From assembly GCF_000276665.1 (NCBI RefSeq), contig NW_004955475.1, forward strand, positions 8,538,307-8,602,306: a stretch of DNA of 64,000 nt, read 5' to 3'. The notes beneath the pieces are model-generated. The model ran no database searches. It was not told where the DNA came from and was given only the letters and a program-made list of their open reading frames with translations. This stretch comes from Chinchilla lanigera (lineage: Eukaryota > Chordata > Mammalia > Rodentia > Chinchillidae). The position numbers and the translations under genes are program-made. Position 1 is the stretch's first letter. Each line of letters starts with the position of its first letter. Shown here piece after piece: positions 22,618 through 32,529 of this stretch.

Positions 22618-22800
22618 AATTATAGCGTGACTTTATGTGCTGCCTCCTCTGTGCCAGGCCTTGTACAGTGTTTTACATGTATTCGTTCACTTGAGGCAAG
22701 TTACTATTATTATCCCAATTTTACAGATGAGGAAAATGAGGCATGGGCAGATTATGTAACTGTCCCATGTCACATAGCAGTCTGGATCTAGTTTGCTCTC
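22618..22800 (-). mobile_element. MIR
   Basis: 'gtgccaggccttgtacagtg', 'actattattatcccaatttt', 'acagatgaggaaaatgaggc', then 'cccatgtcacatagcag'. Confidence 0.7.
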
Positions 22801-22972
22801 AGCTACTGTGAGGGCTGCATCTAGCTGTTCCTTCCCAGCGGAAGCTTCTTAAAGTAGACCTCTTGCCTATGCCCATAAGTACCCAACAGAGCTCTTTGCC
22901 TGGCCTACTGCCCATGAAATGCTTCCTCCCACCATTTCTCTTGAGCCCATGTGCCTCTTCACACCCCATCAG

Positions 22973-23035
22973 ACTGAGTGCTTGGCTTTACTTTATGACG
23001 GTGGAACCCGGGATGATGATGATGTGTGTCTTCAG
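22973..23035 (+). other. Exon-like segment, 63 bp (weak)
   Basis: A pyrimidine-leaning tract ends in 'ccccatcag' before 22973, and 'cttcag|gtaagag' follows at 23035/23036. The 63 bases are divisible by three and open in two frames; one reads TECLALLYDGGTRDDDDVCLQ in short form. No protein family recognised. No partner exon was found nearby, so this may be chance. Confidence 0.15.
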
Positions 23036-23280
23036 GTAAGAGGTACCTGAGCTTGGGTGGTCTCTTGGTAGAGGGAGGCAACTTTCTGAGAGAAAGAAAA
23101 AAGGAGGAAGAAAGAGAGGAGAGCAAAATCAGAAGGGGGACTTGTCCCTTGCTCCTCTCAGCACGACTGTGACCTCTGCACATACTCAGGCCAGTGTGAG
23201 GTGTGACTTGCTGATGTGTAAACAGGATGAGAGGTTATGAGTTCCCACGGGTGGCTGGTAGGATTAGCTGGTCACTTGCG

Positions 23281-23314
23281 CTGTGTGTGTGTGTGTTGTG
23301 TGTGTGTGTGTGTA
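23281..23314. repeat. (TG)n microsatellite
   Basis: Two (GT) blocks split by a TT step. Confidence 0.9.
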
Positions 23315-23784
23315 GAACTGCTCATACCGTAGTTGAGTGTGATCAGTCAGTCCACGTGTGGGAAGCTGTGATTGCATGTGTGAGAAATTTAAGTGTCTTT
23401 GACTCCTGGAATTTCCCTCGACCTTTGGAAACCACCAGTAGAGAGAGGCTTGGCAAGGGCTCTGGAAAGCCCAGAGAGGATGCTGAGGGGGCCAGACTCC
23501 CTGTAGGAGGGGCTTTTCTCCAAGCCCAGGTCACCTGCCCTCTGTCATCCCCTACCACACATAAGTTCTCAGCCCCAGCAAGTGCCCAGAGGATAGTGAG
23601 ACATTTCCTTACTCTTTGCTCTGAGAAAGGAAAGGATGGACAACTGAGGAACAGGCCGGGAGGAAACATGGGGGAGGCTGGTGTTGGCTGCTCCTGTGGT
23701 TGCCTGTGACCTTCGGAGCAACCCTAGCATCCTAGCTCCTTTCCAGCTGGACGGCGTAAAGGAAGAAGCAAGGCCTTTGCAGCC

Positions 23785-23960
23785 TGCTGAAATCTGGATT
23801 TTAATACTTGCTTCCCCAAGTTCCTGCTCTGGACCGTGGGCTACCTCCCTCACATCACTGTCTGCTCATCTGTAACATAAGGGTGACCTCTACCTGCCCC
23901 CAGAATGCTTGTAAGAGATAAAGAGGACCACATATGTGACAGCACCCAGCATGGGTACTA
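23785..23960 (+). mobile_element. MIR-like fragment
   Basis: 'gctacctccctcacatcact', 'ctgctcatctgtaacataag', then 'gcttgtaagagataaagagg' and 'gacagcacccagcatgg' follow MIR order. Diverged. Confidence 0.5.
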
Positions 23961-24100
23961 TCCCTTACTTCCGCTTTCCCCCTTCTTTGGAGCCAGACAC
24001 TGAAAGTAACCTCCTTTGGGGCCAAGAATCTGGAGCTCCAGCTGCTCTTCCTCTCCCAGGGCCCTCCAGCCCCAGTGGGGTCTTTGCTGATCTTTCCTTG

Positions 24101-24127
24101 ATTTGCATGTCAGCAGATGATTGACAG
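24101..24127. promoter_or_regulatory. Octamer plus PBX-MEIS/PREP motif cluster
   Basis: ATTTGCAT (POU octamer) at 24101-24108 lies nine bases before TGATTGACAG (PBX-PREP/MEIS composite consensus) at 24118-24127. Both are exact consensus matches in a non-repetitive stretch. Occupancy is not known. Confidence 0.4.
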
Positions 24128-25560
24128 GCCCCCATACCCATGGCTGAGCAACAGCCCTCCTCCCTCACACGGGCCAGCTCAGGTTAACCCGGCACCTCTT
24201 GTCTACCTGCCTGGAAAGCTCTCTATGGACATAGACAACTCTTTGGCAATAGTGGGTTTTTCAAAAATATACCCAGCATGTTCTGTCATGAAAAGCGTAA
24301 GACATCCCCTTACGTATGTCTAGATACTGTGGGCCTTGAGGTAGGACACATAAAAAGGCTGATTTGAGGGTGCTCATCCCTCCTCCAAGCCTCCTGACCC
24401 TAGGGGCATTTTGTCCTGCAGCTCATGTGGGATTGGATGATTTCTTAAAAATAAAGGATGAGTCAGGTGGATGGAGGAGTGCTAGGCACCCCTTGACATA
24501 TCTAAGGCAGAAGTGGCGGGCACTGTGCCTGAAGAGAGAGTGGTGGGCCTGAGGGAAGGCCTCAGCAGGAAGAGTTCCAGTGAGCTGCAGGGGCCTGAGG
24601 CCTGCCTCGTCAGCCCACCATCTGCATGGCTGTGGACAAAGCACTTAACATTTTTGGGCCTCCATCTCCCCATCTGCAGCACGAAGGATCTGGACCATTG
24701 CGTCAGACGGTCTGAGGCCACTGTGCAATGTGACATGCTGCGCTGAAAGTGTTCCACAGACCATGAAGGCTACACAGGCGTGAGGCAAAGCCAGGAGCCC
24801 AGCACTGTGGAGCTTCTGCTTTTGTAGCCCTCATGTGCTAAGTGTACTGTTCCACACATGCACGTTCCCTGGACTGCTGGACTGGAAACATTTCAAGACC
24901 AGGGACAGGATCACCCACTCAGCCACTGCCCGCCTACCCTTGCTTAATACCCCGCTTAGCAGGGCTTAGCAGGGCAGAAGCACTTGAGCCCCACTTTGAG
25001 GCACAGATTCATTCTTGTGCTGTTGGAAGCCCCCTGCCTTTTTTTTTTTTACCCCCATCTAACTCTCTGTGCTGCCGCCCTGACCAGCTCTCCAGCTGGT
25101 GGGAAAGGCAATTCAGTCCAGGGGAGAGCCCTGTGGGCAGAGCTTGGAGACAGTGTGGGCGAGAAAAGTGGAGGCCACTCCTGGCATGAGCTGGAGTTGA
25201 TGCATGGCTTGAACTGGATCCCAACTGTTCTGTTGTCCACAGGTGACCTTGGATTTTAAAACCTGGATGAGGTGTTGGGAGAAGGGAGGGTGGGGGAAGG
25301 AGTAACTGCTGGGAATAACAGAGACACCCCGCCCTTCCTTGGTCGCCCCTTGTATCTGAAGATTCTTATTCAGAGGTAGTTCTTCCTTGTAACTATCCTC
25401 AGTCTTTCTGTGTATAAACCTATTTTTTTCTAGTTTTGTTGCCTCTGGGTTTTCATACAAACAATTTCTCACCATCCTTCAGGTAACATTCTTTCAGGGG
25501 CCTACCCACCAAAGCTCCTAGGCTCAAGAGTGACAAAAACTTGCCACCAACTCTACCCAA
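24128..25560. other. Mostly single-copy stretch
   Basis: No gene seen. A MIR-like fragment lies at about 24600-24725 ('ggctgtggacaaagcactta', 'ctccatctccccatctgcag'). Confidence 0.45.
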
Positions 25561-25574
25561 GGAAATCAATAAGA

Positions 25575-25695
25575 GGGACTGAGACCCAAGAACCCTGGAG
25601 TCAGCTTCTGCCTCTGTCAGTTACCGTCTGCAGAACTTTGGGCACGTGACTTATGCATTCCATGCTCCAGTTTCCCCACGTAGAGTATGTGCTCT
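25575..25695 (+). mobile_element. MIR fragment
   Basis: 'aagaaccctggagtcagctt', 'actttgggcacgtgacttat', then 'ctccagtttccccacgtaga'. Confidence 0.6.
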
Positions 25696-25777
25696 TAAGG
25701 TCTACCCTCCGGTCTGGCAACACAGATGTACTCAATAAACAGAACTGTAGTCTAATGAGCACATTAATCCACATCGA

Positions 25778-25868
25778 TTTATTTGTTTATTTTTGCAGTG
25801 CAAGAATGGAACTCAGGGCCCCTTGCATTCTAGGCAAGTGTTCTGCCACCGTGAGATATCCCCAGCCT
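25778..25868 (-). mobile_element. ID SINE
   Basis: Inverted ID: 'gaactcagggccccttgcat', 'ttctaggcaagtgttctgcc', 'gagatatccccagccttg', with a T-rich left end as the tail. Confidence 0.8.
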
Positions 25869-25869
25869 T

Positions 25870-26640
25870 GATCTGCAACTTGTGGCGCTGAACTTACCGA
25901 TTTATACCCTCCTACACAACACACACGGTCCTGCTCTTTTGCCTGCAAGCTGTCAGGGCTGGGATTTTGCACCTCCAAGTCTAGCACTGGACTTGTGCCT
26001 GCACAAGCCTGGGAGGTCCGAAAGAGTGTGCTGTCCTAGCTGAGTCACCTAACCCAAGCAGCGTCCTCTTCCGGCTTCCCAGCACCACATTCTTTCCAAG
26101 AGGCTGCCCAGCTTCCACAGCCTGTGCAGCTGCTCTTTGGGCAGGATGGATACCCTAGCTTCTGTTTCTCTCAAAGCTCCTGGGATTTCTTTTCAACCAG
26201 GTTCCCCAGAAAGCCAGACACCCAGACCTCCAGTGTTCAGAAGCCATGTCAATCCAGCCAGCTCCATATTTACATTTGCATTTCCAAAGCCCAATTTACA
26301 TTAGAATTATTTCTGCCTGGCCAGCCGGGGAGACTCCACACATATTTGGGGGAGGCCTTTTGGCCAACTCCAAAGATTGACAATCACATCCCCTGGGGCC
26401 TCATTCCCCAAGCACTGGGATTTTTTCTCTGTGTGTTAGAATGACCACATGACCTCATCCTTTCTTTTTGGTCTTGCTCCTTCCCCAGGTAGGAAGTATA
26501 TCTGGGCTGCTGTCTAACCCACAGGGCTCAACTCACTAAATAATCCTGGCCCTGGTATTCCCCTCCACTCTGACTCCAGCTAAATACTGTATAGGAAAAT
26601 GTAAATTTCTCTCCACAAGTTTAGCAAAATTTAAAAATAA
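25870..26640. other. Single-copy stretch, possible conserved non-coding element
   Basis: No gene or repeat recognised. The AT-rich core about 26268-26312 and 'ttttggccaactccaaag' near 26358-26375 (NFI-like half site) sit in GC-richer surroundings. Regulatory use is only a suggestion. Confidence 0.35.
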
Positions 26641-26644
26641 CTGT

Positions 26645-26823
26645 CAAGCCAGGCATGGTGGTACACACCTGTAATCTCAGCTACTCTGGAGGCTGAGATA
26701 GAAGCATCACAAATTTAAGCCCAACCTGGGCTTTTAAGACCCTGTCTTAAAAATGGGGACAGTGGACAAAAGGGCTGGGAATATAGTTCAATGCTTCTTG
26801 GGTTCAATGCCTAGTACTACCAG
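26645..26823 (+). mobile_element. B1-ID dimer SINE
   Basis: B1 half ('gccaggcatggtggtacaca', 'cctgtaatctcagctactc', 'accctgtcttaaaaat') and a shortened ID half ('ggctgggaatatagttcaat', 'gggttcaatgcctagtact'). Confidence 0.87.
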
Positions 26824-26869
26824 ATGGTAAATGATGATGACGATGATGAGATGAAGGTTGCCATGAGAT

Positions 26870-27051
26870 CGGTGATCTCACATACTGCTGGTGGAAGTAT
26901 AAATTAGTATGGCGTTTTTAGCAAGCAATTTGGATCTATCAAGTCCTTTAAAAACAAGTGTACATGCTGACTCGATAATTACCGTCTCAGGAATCTATAC
27001 TAAGAATTATTTGCAAATTCTGATTAAAATGTATGTAAAAGCTATTTATAG
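26870..27051 (+). mobile_element. Old LINE-1 3' UTR fragment
   Basis: 'tctcacatactgctggtggaag', 'tataaattagtatggcg', 'aggaatctatactaag' and 'gctatttatagca' are diverged versions of the sense-strand L1M 3' landmarks. It ends where the next B1 starts. Confidence 0.6.
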
Positions 27052-27052
27052 C

Positions 27053-27300
27053 AGCCAGGCATGGTAATCCCAGCACTCGGGAGGCTGAGACAGGAGGGTT
27101 TTGTGAGTTCGAGGCCAGCCTGGGCTACAAAGTGAGCTCAAGGCCAGACTGAAATGCATAGCGAGACCCTGTCTCAAAAAGACAGAAAAAAAAGCTAATC
27201 ATAGTAAAGTAATAAGTTAAAGCCTGAGGATGCAGTTCAGTGGTAGGCAGCATAGCATGCACAAGGTTCTAGATTTACCCTCAGCACTGTAGCAATTCCA
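27053..27300 (+). mobile_element. B1 followed by ID-like half
   Basis: B1 27053-27200 ('gccaggcatggtaatcccag', 'gagttcgaggccagcctggg', 'gagaccctgtctcaaaaa'), then an ID half 27222-27292 ('cctgaggatgcagttcagtg', 'catagcatgcacaaggttc'). Confidence 0.83.
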
Positions 27301-27648
27301 AATGATAGGAACATGCCCCGGTCTCTGAGGTCTTCTCTGGGTTCCCAGACAGACACAGGTACATCCTGTCTGGCCATGGCCCACCACTCGGAGCCTACCC
27401 ATACCCCCGCCCCTGCTCAGTGAGGCTCTTGGCTGCTGGCCCACTACCTAACCCAGTGGTTTTGCCCCTTGCACGGAAGGCCACACGGCCAGCCTTTCTG
27501 GTCACACACCTCCACTGTTCAGTCCTGCAATGGCAGAGGCTGACAGTGGGCTGGCTTCACTGGTTGGGGATACAGTAGTAGGGGTGGGGATGGGGGTAGA
27601 GGAAAACGCATGTCCTCAGGCGTCTGTCTCTGGGATTTCCGCAAAGAT
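27301..27648. other. Non-repeat stretch
   Basis: Nothing recognised. Confidence 0.5.
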
Positions 27649-27649
27649 A

Positions 27650-27943
27650 CACTCAACCCTCTGTATTCGCAGGTCCCATATCCATGCATTCAACCCACTG
27701 CAGGTTGAAAATCCTCAAGAAAAAATTGCATCTGTACTGAACATGAGCTTACTTTTTTTTTTGCTGGACATTGCTCCCTAAACAATACAGCCTAACAACT
27801 ATTCACTAGCATTTATACTGTATTAGACACCAGAAGTGATCTAAGTATGGTTTAAAATATACAGGAGGATGTGCACAGGTTATATGCAGATATTATGCCA
27901 TCTTATATAAGGTGTGTCCCCCATGGATACCGAAGAGTGACTG
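27650..27943 (+). mobile_element. MER2-like DNA transposon (Tc1/mariner-Tigger type)
   Basis: Non-autonomous element of about 294 bp. The ends are inverted repeats (5' 'cactcaaccctctgtattcg', 3' '..accgaagagtgactg'). The inner landmarks 'gtactgaacatgagcttac', 'tgctccctaaacaatacag' and 'caggaggatgtgcacaggtt' fit MER2 as I recall it. It is flanked by TA on both sides (27648-27649 and 27944-27945). Confidence 0.8.
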
Positions 27944-27945
27944 TA

Positions 27946-28450
27946 TAGTTTCTTTCAATTCTAAGAGGTGGCAGTGTATAGGGAGAGAGGGCCTAACTCC
28001 TGACACTGACCCTTTGTGCTCTGGAGAGGCTAGTGCCTCATCTCTTCCATGTCCTAGCTCAACTTCCTACTGCTTGATGACTGCTTAAGCAGGTCACCAG
28101 CACTGCCATGTGATTCTGAACATCAGTCACCGGCTTCTCTGGGGTCACAGCTAACTGCAAATAAGTAAGTAGAACTGGGAATTCAATGGGGGATGGGGAG
28201 TCGGGTTGCTGTTGCTTTACTCCCTCTGCCCATGCCCTCCCCATTCCATGCCCTGACCGCTGCTCCGAGTCTTCCTCCTAGAAGTATAAGGAGAGAGCTG
28301 CAGGATGGGATGGAGAGGCCGCCTCCTGAACACAGACAACAGGATAAAGGCATGGAGGTGCCATGAGACCTCCTGCAGGCTGGAGTAGAACCATCAGGTC
28401 CCACTTGAGGTAGCTCTGCTTGTTAGCCCTCCAGGGAGCAAGAAGCAAAA
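27946..28450. other. Non-repeat stretch
   Basis: No gene or clear repeat seen. Confidence 0.5.
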
Positions 28451-28456
28451 GGAAAC

Positions 28457-28582
28457 CGGACCTGGTGGTACACGTGTATAATCCCAGCACTCGGGAGGCT
28501 GAAGCACTAGGACTGTGAGTTCAAGGCCAGCCTGGGCTACATAGAAAGACCCAGCCCCAGAAAAACAAAAACAAAAACAAGG
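28457..28582 (+). mobile_element. B1 SINE
   Basis: 'gtataatcccagcactcggg', 'ttcaaggccagcctgggcta', ending in an (AAAAAC)n tail. No ID half attached. Confidence 0.88.
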
Positions 28583-28599
28583 TTGGGAAAAGCAATCAA

Positions 28600-28745
28600 T
28601 AACAGGTTTGTAGTCTAGTCCCAGCTTATCGCGTTGGCTGTGGGACTAAGCAAGGCTTTTCCTTTCTCTGAGCCCCAGAATCTTTCTCTGAAAAGTAGCA
28701 TGACCACGACCCATCTTATGGGGCTTCTGGGAATCAAGGGACACC
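28600..28745 (+). mobile_element. MIR fragment
   Basis: 'tagtcccagcttatcgcg', 'gctgtgggactaagcaaggc', 'ctttctctgagccccagaat', 'tatggggcttctgggaa'. Confidence 0.55.
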
Positions 28746-28983
28746 TACACTAGATGGGAACTGCACTTGCCATAGTAGAAAACAGTGTGGGTTCCTGTGG
28801 AAGCTGAGGCTGGGAACCTGGTCTTTCCCCAGTCCGAGACTCCTGTGCTTTACCTGTGTGACTCTGAGAGGTGCATGCTCTTAAGCAACTTGTTACGCAC
28901 ACTGAACCCATTTCCTATAAAAGTGTACAACACACCAAGTGTCACGTACCAATTTAGGAAGGTCTTTAGGATTGTGGGTTCCC

Positions 28984-29177
28984 CTTTTCTGTGGCACTGT
29001 GGATTGAAGCCAGAGCCTTTGCACTAAGCTACATCCCCAGACCTCTTTTTGTGTTTTATCGTGAGCCAGGGTCTCACGCAGTTGCTAAATTGCCTAGGCT
29101 GGGCTCGAACTTATGACCCTTGTGCTTTGGTCTCCTAGGGAGCTGGGATTACAGGTGTGCAACACCATGCCTGGCTG
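28984..29177 (-). mobile_element. B1-ID dimer SINE
   Basis: Inverted ID half ('tgtggattgaagccagagc', 'ctaagctacatccccagac') and inverted B1 half ('ggctgggctcgaacttatga', 'gctgggattacaggtgtgca'). Confidence 0.87.
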
Positions 29178-29179
29178 TA

Positions 29180-30955
29180 GGTCCCTTTCTTGGACCATCT
29201 CCAGGTTAAGAACCCCATTCTAAGGGAAGGTTTAACTCCTTCCCTAGCTTGTCTTCTCTACTCACACACTTCCACTGACAGGGAGCTCACTCCCCAGCAA
29301 GTAACTGGCTCCACTTTTGTAAAACTCTGACTTTCCTTATGCTTATCTGAAATCTGCTGCCCAGGAGCACTACTCGGAGACTTCCTTGCCTAAAGAACCT
29401 GAGAAATACCGGGGGAAGGTGTGCTCAGGTGTCTGGGTTATCTGGCACGATGAATGGGGCTTCCTCCACTCAAAACCCAGCCAGCTACTTTTCTCTGGTT
29501 GTTCCCAGGAGTGGATGCTAGATTTTCTGCCTCATAAAGTTGTCCTCTAAGTCACTCTGGAGCCAGCGTGTGGCCTGGTCCTGGCAGCCAGCTGGTGTGC
29601 TTGGCCTCCCCCTGAGGAAGAGAGCAGCTGGGGGAGCTTGACAGCCCCTCTTTCTCTAGGCTATAACACTCTCCAAACATCCCCTACCTCCACCCTCACC
29701 CCTGCCCGCTCCCCAGCAAGGGATAATGTCCCTATGTGAACTCAGGAGCCGGAGAGAACATGTTCCAAGTCAGGAACCCTAACAGTAACTACCTCATACA
29801 GAGGCAAGGAGTGTTCAATGAAATGATCAATGTGGAAAAACCTAGACTGGAGCAAGCACCAGTTGTTTTCCTCTTGTACTCCCAGACCCATAGAACTGTC
29901 CATTTTCAGCAGAGCTGGGTTTGTGTGAAATAACTAGAATATGAGTATTTATTTTTTCCTATGGATCATGGTTGGGACATGTTAGATTTTGAGAATAAAC
30001 TCAACAATTCAATGTGATCACCCAAATTCTCACAGCTGGTAAGGGGTGAGGAGAAATTTCAACAGTCTGGCTTCCCCAAGCCGGCGCACACACGTTCTCC
30101 TGCCTTCATGTTACTGCCTCCCAGGCCGGTGAGAGAGGATGATATCTTTCCTTTGCACATAAAGCAACATTCCCTTTAAGGTTCTTCAAGGGCCACCATC
30201 TTGATGTTCTAAGTTTAAAAAGGAGCAGAAGTGTCGCTGAGTTCCCCCAGTGCCCAAGTCCTCATCAAGTGGTGCTGGGAGAACCTTCTCTCCCTGCTGG
30301 TGCCTGGCCTTCCCATACGTGGAGCATGTGTGAGACCACGGCTGTGAAAGGGAGATGGGCTTGACTTCGGGACCTGGTGTGAAATGACTGCATCTATGTT
30401 TTTTGAATAAATACGCGTGCTCCTTCTGGCTTCCCTGGGAGAAACCAAAGGCTGGAGCATTCAGGAGGCCCTTGAAAGGAAAAATTTGTTCAGTTCAACT
30501 CAAGAGAAATAGAGGTATTTGGTAGCCTGGGTTGAGGATACGAACTGGGTGGAGTATCAGAGAAGCCTGGGAAACAGTGCAACACTGAGCTGAAGCTGGG
30601 CTTGCCTGAGACCTCTGGGTCCCTGCCCTGTGAGGGAGATGGGGCTGCCTTCCAAGGAACAGCCTCAGCCTCCCCAGACCTGCTCTTGCTAGGTCTCGGG
30701 GGAGAGGTTCCTGTTCTGCCCAGAGCGGACCAGGCTGCGCGCTGTTGCTATGGCAGCTGGGGTTGAGAGGTGGAGCAGGGCGGAAGTAGCTGGGGACAGT
30801 TCCTGAAGGAAAGCACTTCCTGGGTCCTTTGGTGCCTAACCTGAAGGGATATTGCTGTCCTGTCTGTAGCCCACGGCTTATAATTGAGGCTAAGTCTTTC
30901 CTCAGCCCACCCAGGGCCATTTTCCAGTGCTAGTGCAGGAGGTGTGTATGTATCT
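29180..30955. other. Non-repeat stretch
   Basis: No gene seen. A 141-codon minus frame (30920-30495) lacks domains. An X-box-like imperfect palindrome (gttgctatggcagc) lies at 30743-30756 and is only a weak RFX-site suggestion. Confidence 0.45.
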
Positions 30956-30956
30956 G

Positions 30957-31080
30957 AGCGTGTGTGTGCGTGTGTGTGTTTGTGTGTGTGTGTGCATGTG
31001 CGCATGTGTGCGTGTACACAGAACCCTGGGGGTCGTGTGTGTGTGTGTGTAGAGGAGCGTGTATGTGTATGCTTATGTGG
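30957..31080. repeat. Interrupted (GT)n microsatellite
   Basis: Long GT-rich tract with GC and CA interruptions. Frames of alternating Cys-Val or Thr-His here are artefacts. Confidence 0.92.
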
Positions 31081-31860
31081 ATAAACAGAGACCCAGAAAA
31101 AGGGGGGTAGGTGGGTGTGTATGTCTTTGTATATGTTTCTCAAACAGTAGGGAGAGGAGGAAGACAAAAGCCCTAAATGACTCTGGCTTTTGGAGGAGCC
31201 AGCCCGGTGTGGTGGGTGTAGGGAGCAGGCCAGCCAGGGGCTTGATTGGAACCAGACTCAGCAAGGAGGGGCTGTAAATGATTTTTTGCTGCCTGTCCTG
31301 AGAAATTTATGTCACACCCACTCCATCATCCTGGTGGGGGCAGTTTCTCCCAGCTGCCTGTGGTTTTGGGCTTTTCCAGCACAACCAGCAAGCATGATGG
31401 AGTCCCCTGAGCCTCTCCCAGCCCCAGGCTTGACTGGACCCGTGAGGACAGGACGACAGGGATGCTACGTGCAAAGGTGGGTGATGAGGAGGAAGAGAGA
31501 ACTCGACCCCCCAATTAGTAGCCCTTCTTTCCAGAGGGCCTGGATGTGGTGGTGGGGTCGGGGGCATTGTGGACAGGTGGGGAGGAGAGGAGAATGAGGG
31601 AGAGGCTGTGCCCCATCCAGCATCTCCCCGCTGCCCTCTCCTACTCCTAGTGGGGGGAGGGGTAAGTAGAGGCAAGGGCACACCAGAAAATGTCAAGATG
31701 ACCCCTAAAGTAGTTGCCAGGGCCATTTGGTAAGTCTATGGAAACTGAGGGGGGTCAATGGCAAGGCCAAGACTGAAATTCGGTCTCTGCCCACCTTCCA
31801 GCCTGTGGCTTTTGTCTCAACCTAGGAGAGGTTGGCTGTGTCCTTTAAAATCCTGGTTTC
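31081..31860. other. GC-rich non-repeat stretch
   Basis: Overlapping frames on both strands (135-139 codons) with no recognised domain. G-rich patches at 31551-31670. Confidence 0.45.
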
Positions 31861-31864
31861 CTTT

Positions 31865-32310
31865 GTTCTTAAGATAAAGACAAGGTTCCCAGGCATGGAC
31901 TACAGGGCTCCTGCCTACCTCTCTATCTACATCTTGCACCAGGCTCCCAAGTTCCCTTCTGCCACTGGGCCTTTGCATGTGATGTGCCCTCTGTCTATGG
32001 TGATCTTTGTTCCTTTTTTGTTATCGCACACCCACTTTCCAGAATCAGCTCAAGCATCTCTACCTCTGAAAAAACTCCCTGAATCTTCTTGGCTATGACT
32101 TGTTTCCCAGTTTTTCACTCTTACAGCCCTGTGGACCTGTCCCCCACCGCACTTCTCACTGTTACAATTTACTTTGAGTTCCTTTGTGATTAATGACACC
32201 TTCTGTGCCTACTCAAGCAGCTGTGGACAGGGACCACAGCTGCTTTTGCTCACTGATACTGTTCTCTTCTGCTCACTGATACAGTTCTAGTGCTCGGCAA
32301 AGGCCAGACA
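31865..32310 (+). mobile_element. L2 LINE 3' fragment
   Basis: Landmarks in order: 'acaaggttcccaggcatgg', 'gctcctgcctacctctct', 'actgggcctttgcatgtga', 'atcagctcaagcatc', 'actccctgaatcttctt', then 'gacagggaccacagctg'. Confidence 0.7.
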
Positions 32311-32324
32311 AATAACCACACCAG

Positions 32325-32525
32325 TGACAAGAACATCAGGAGCTACTATCCGAGGCTTGCCATGTGCTTAGAATATCAGATCTAATCTTCACAGACTCTT
32401 TGAGGTGGGTACAGTCATTATCCCCATAATGCAGATGAGGGAACTGGGACCCAGAGGAGTTAAATAATTATAGCAAGGTCACACAATAAGTAGTGAGGCT
32501 GGGATTTGAACCCAGGCACTCTGTC
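32325..32525 (-). mobile_element. MIR
   Basis: 'gaggcttgccatgtgcttag', 'cattatccccataatgcaga', 'tgagggaactgggacccaga', 'aaggtcacacaataagtag', 'gggatttgaacccaggcac'. Confidence 0.78.
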
Positions 32526-32529
32526 CCCT

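Noticed and set aside
30743..30756. RFX X-box
   Set aside because: Only an imperfect palindrome match, with no supporting context.
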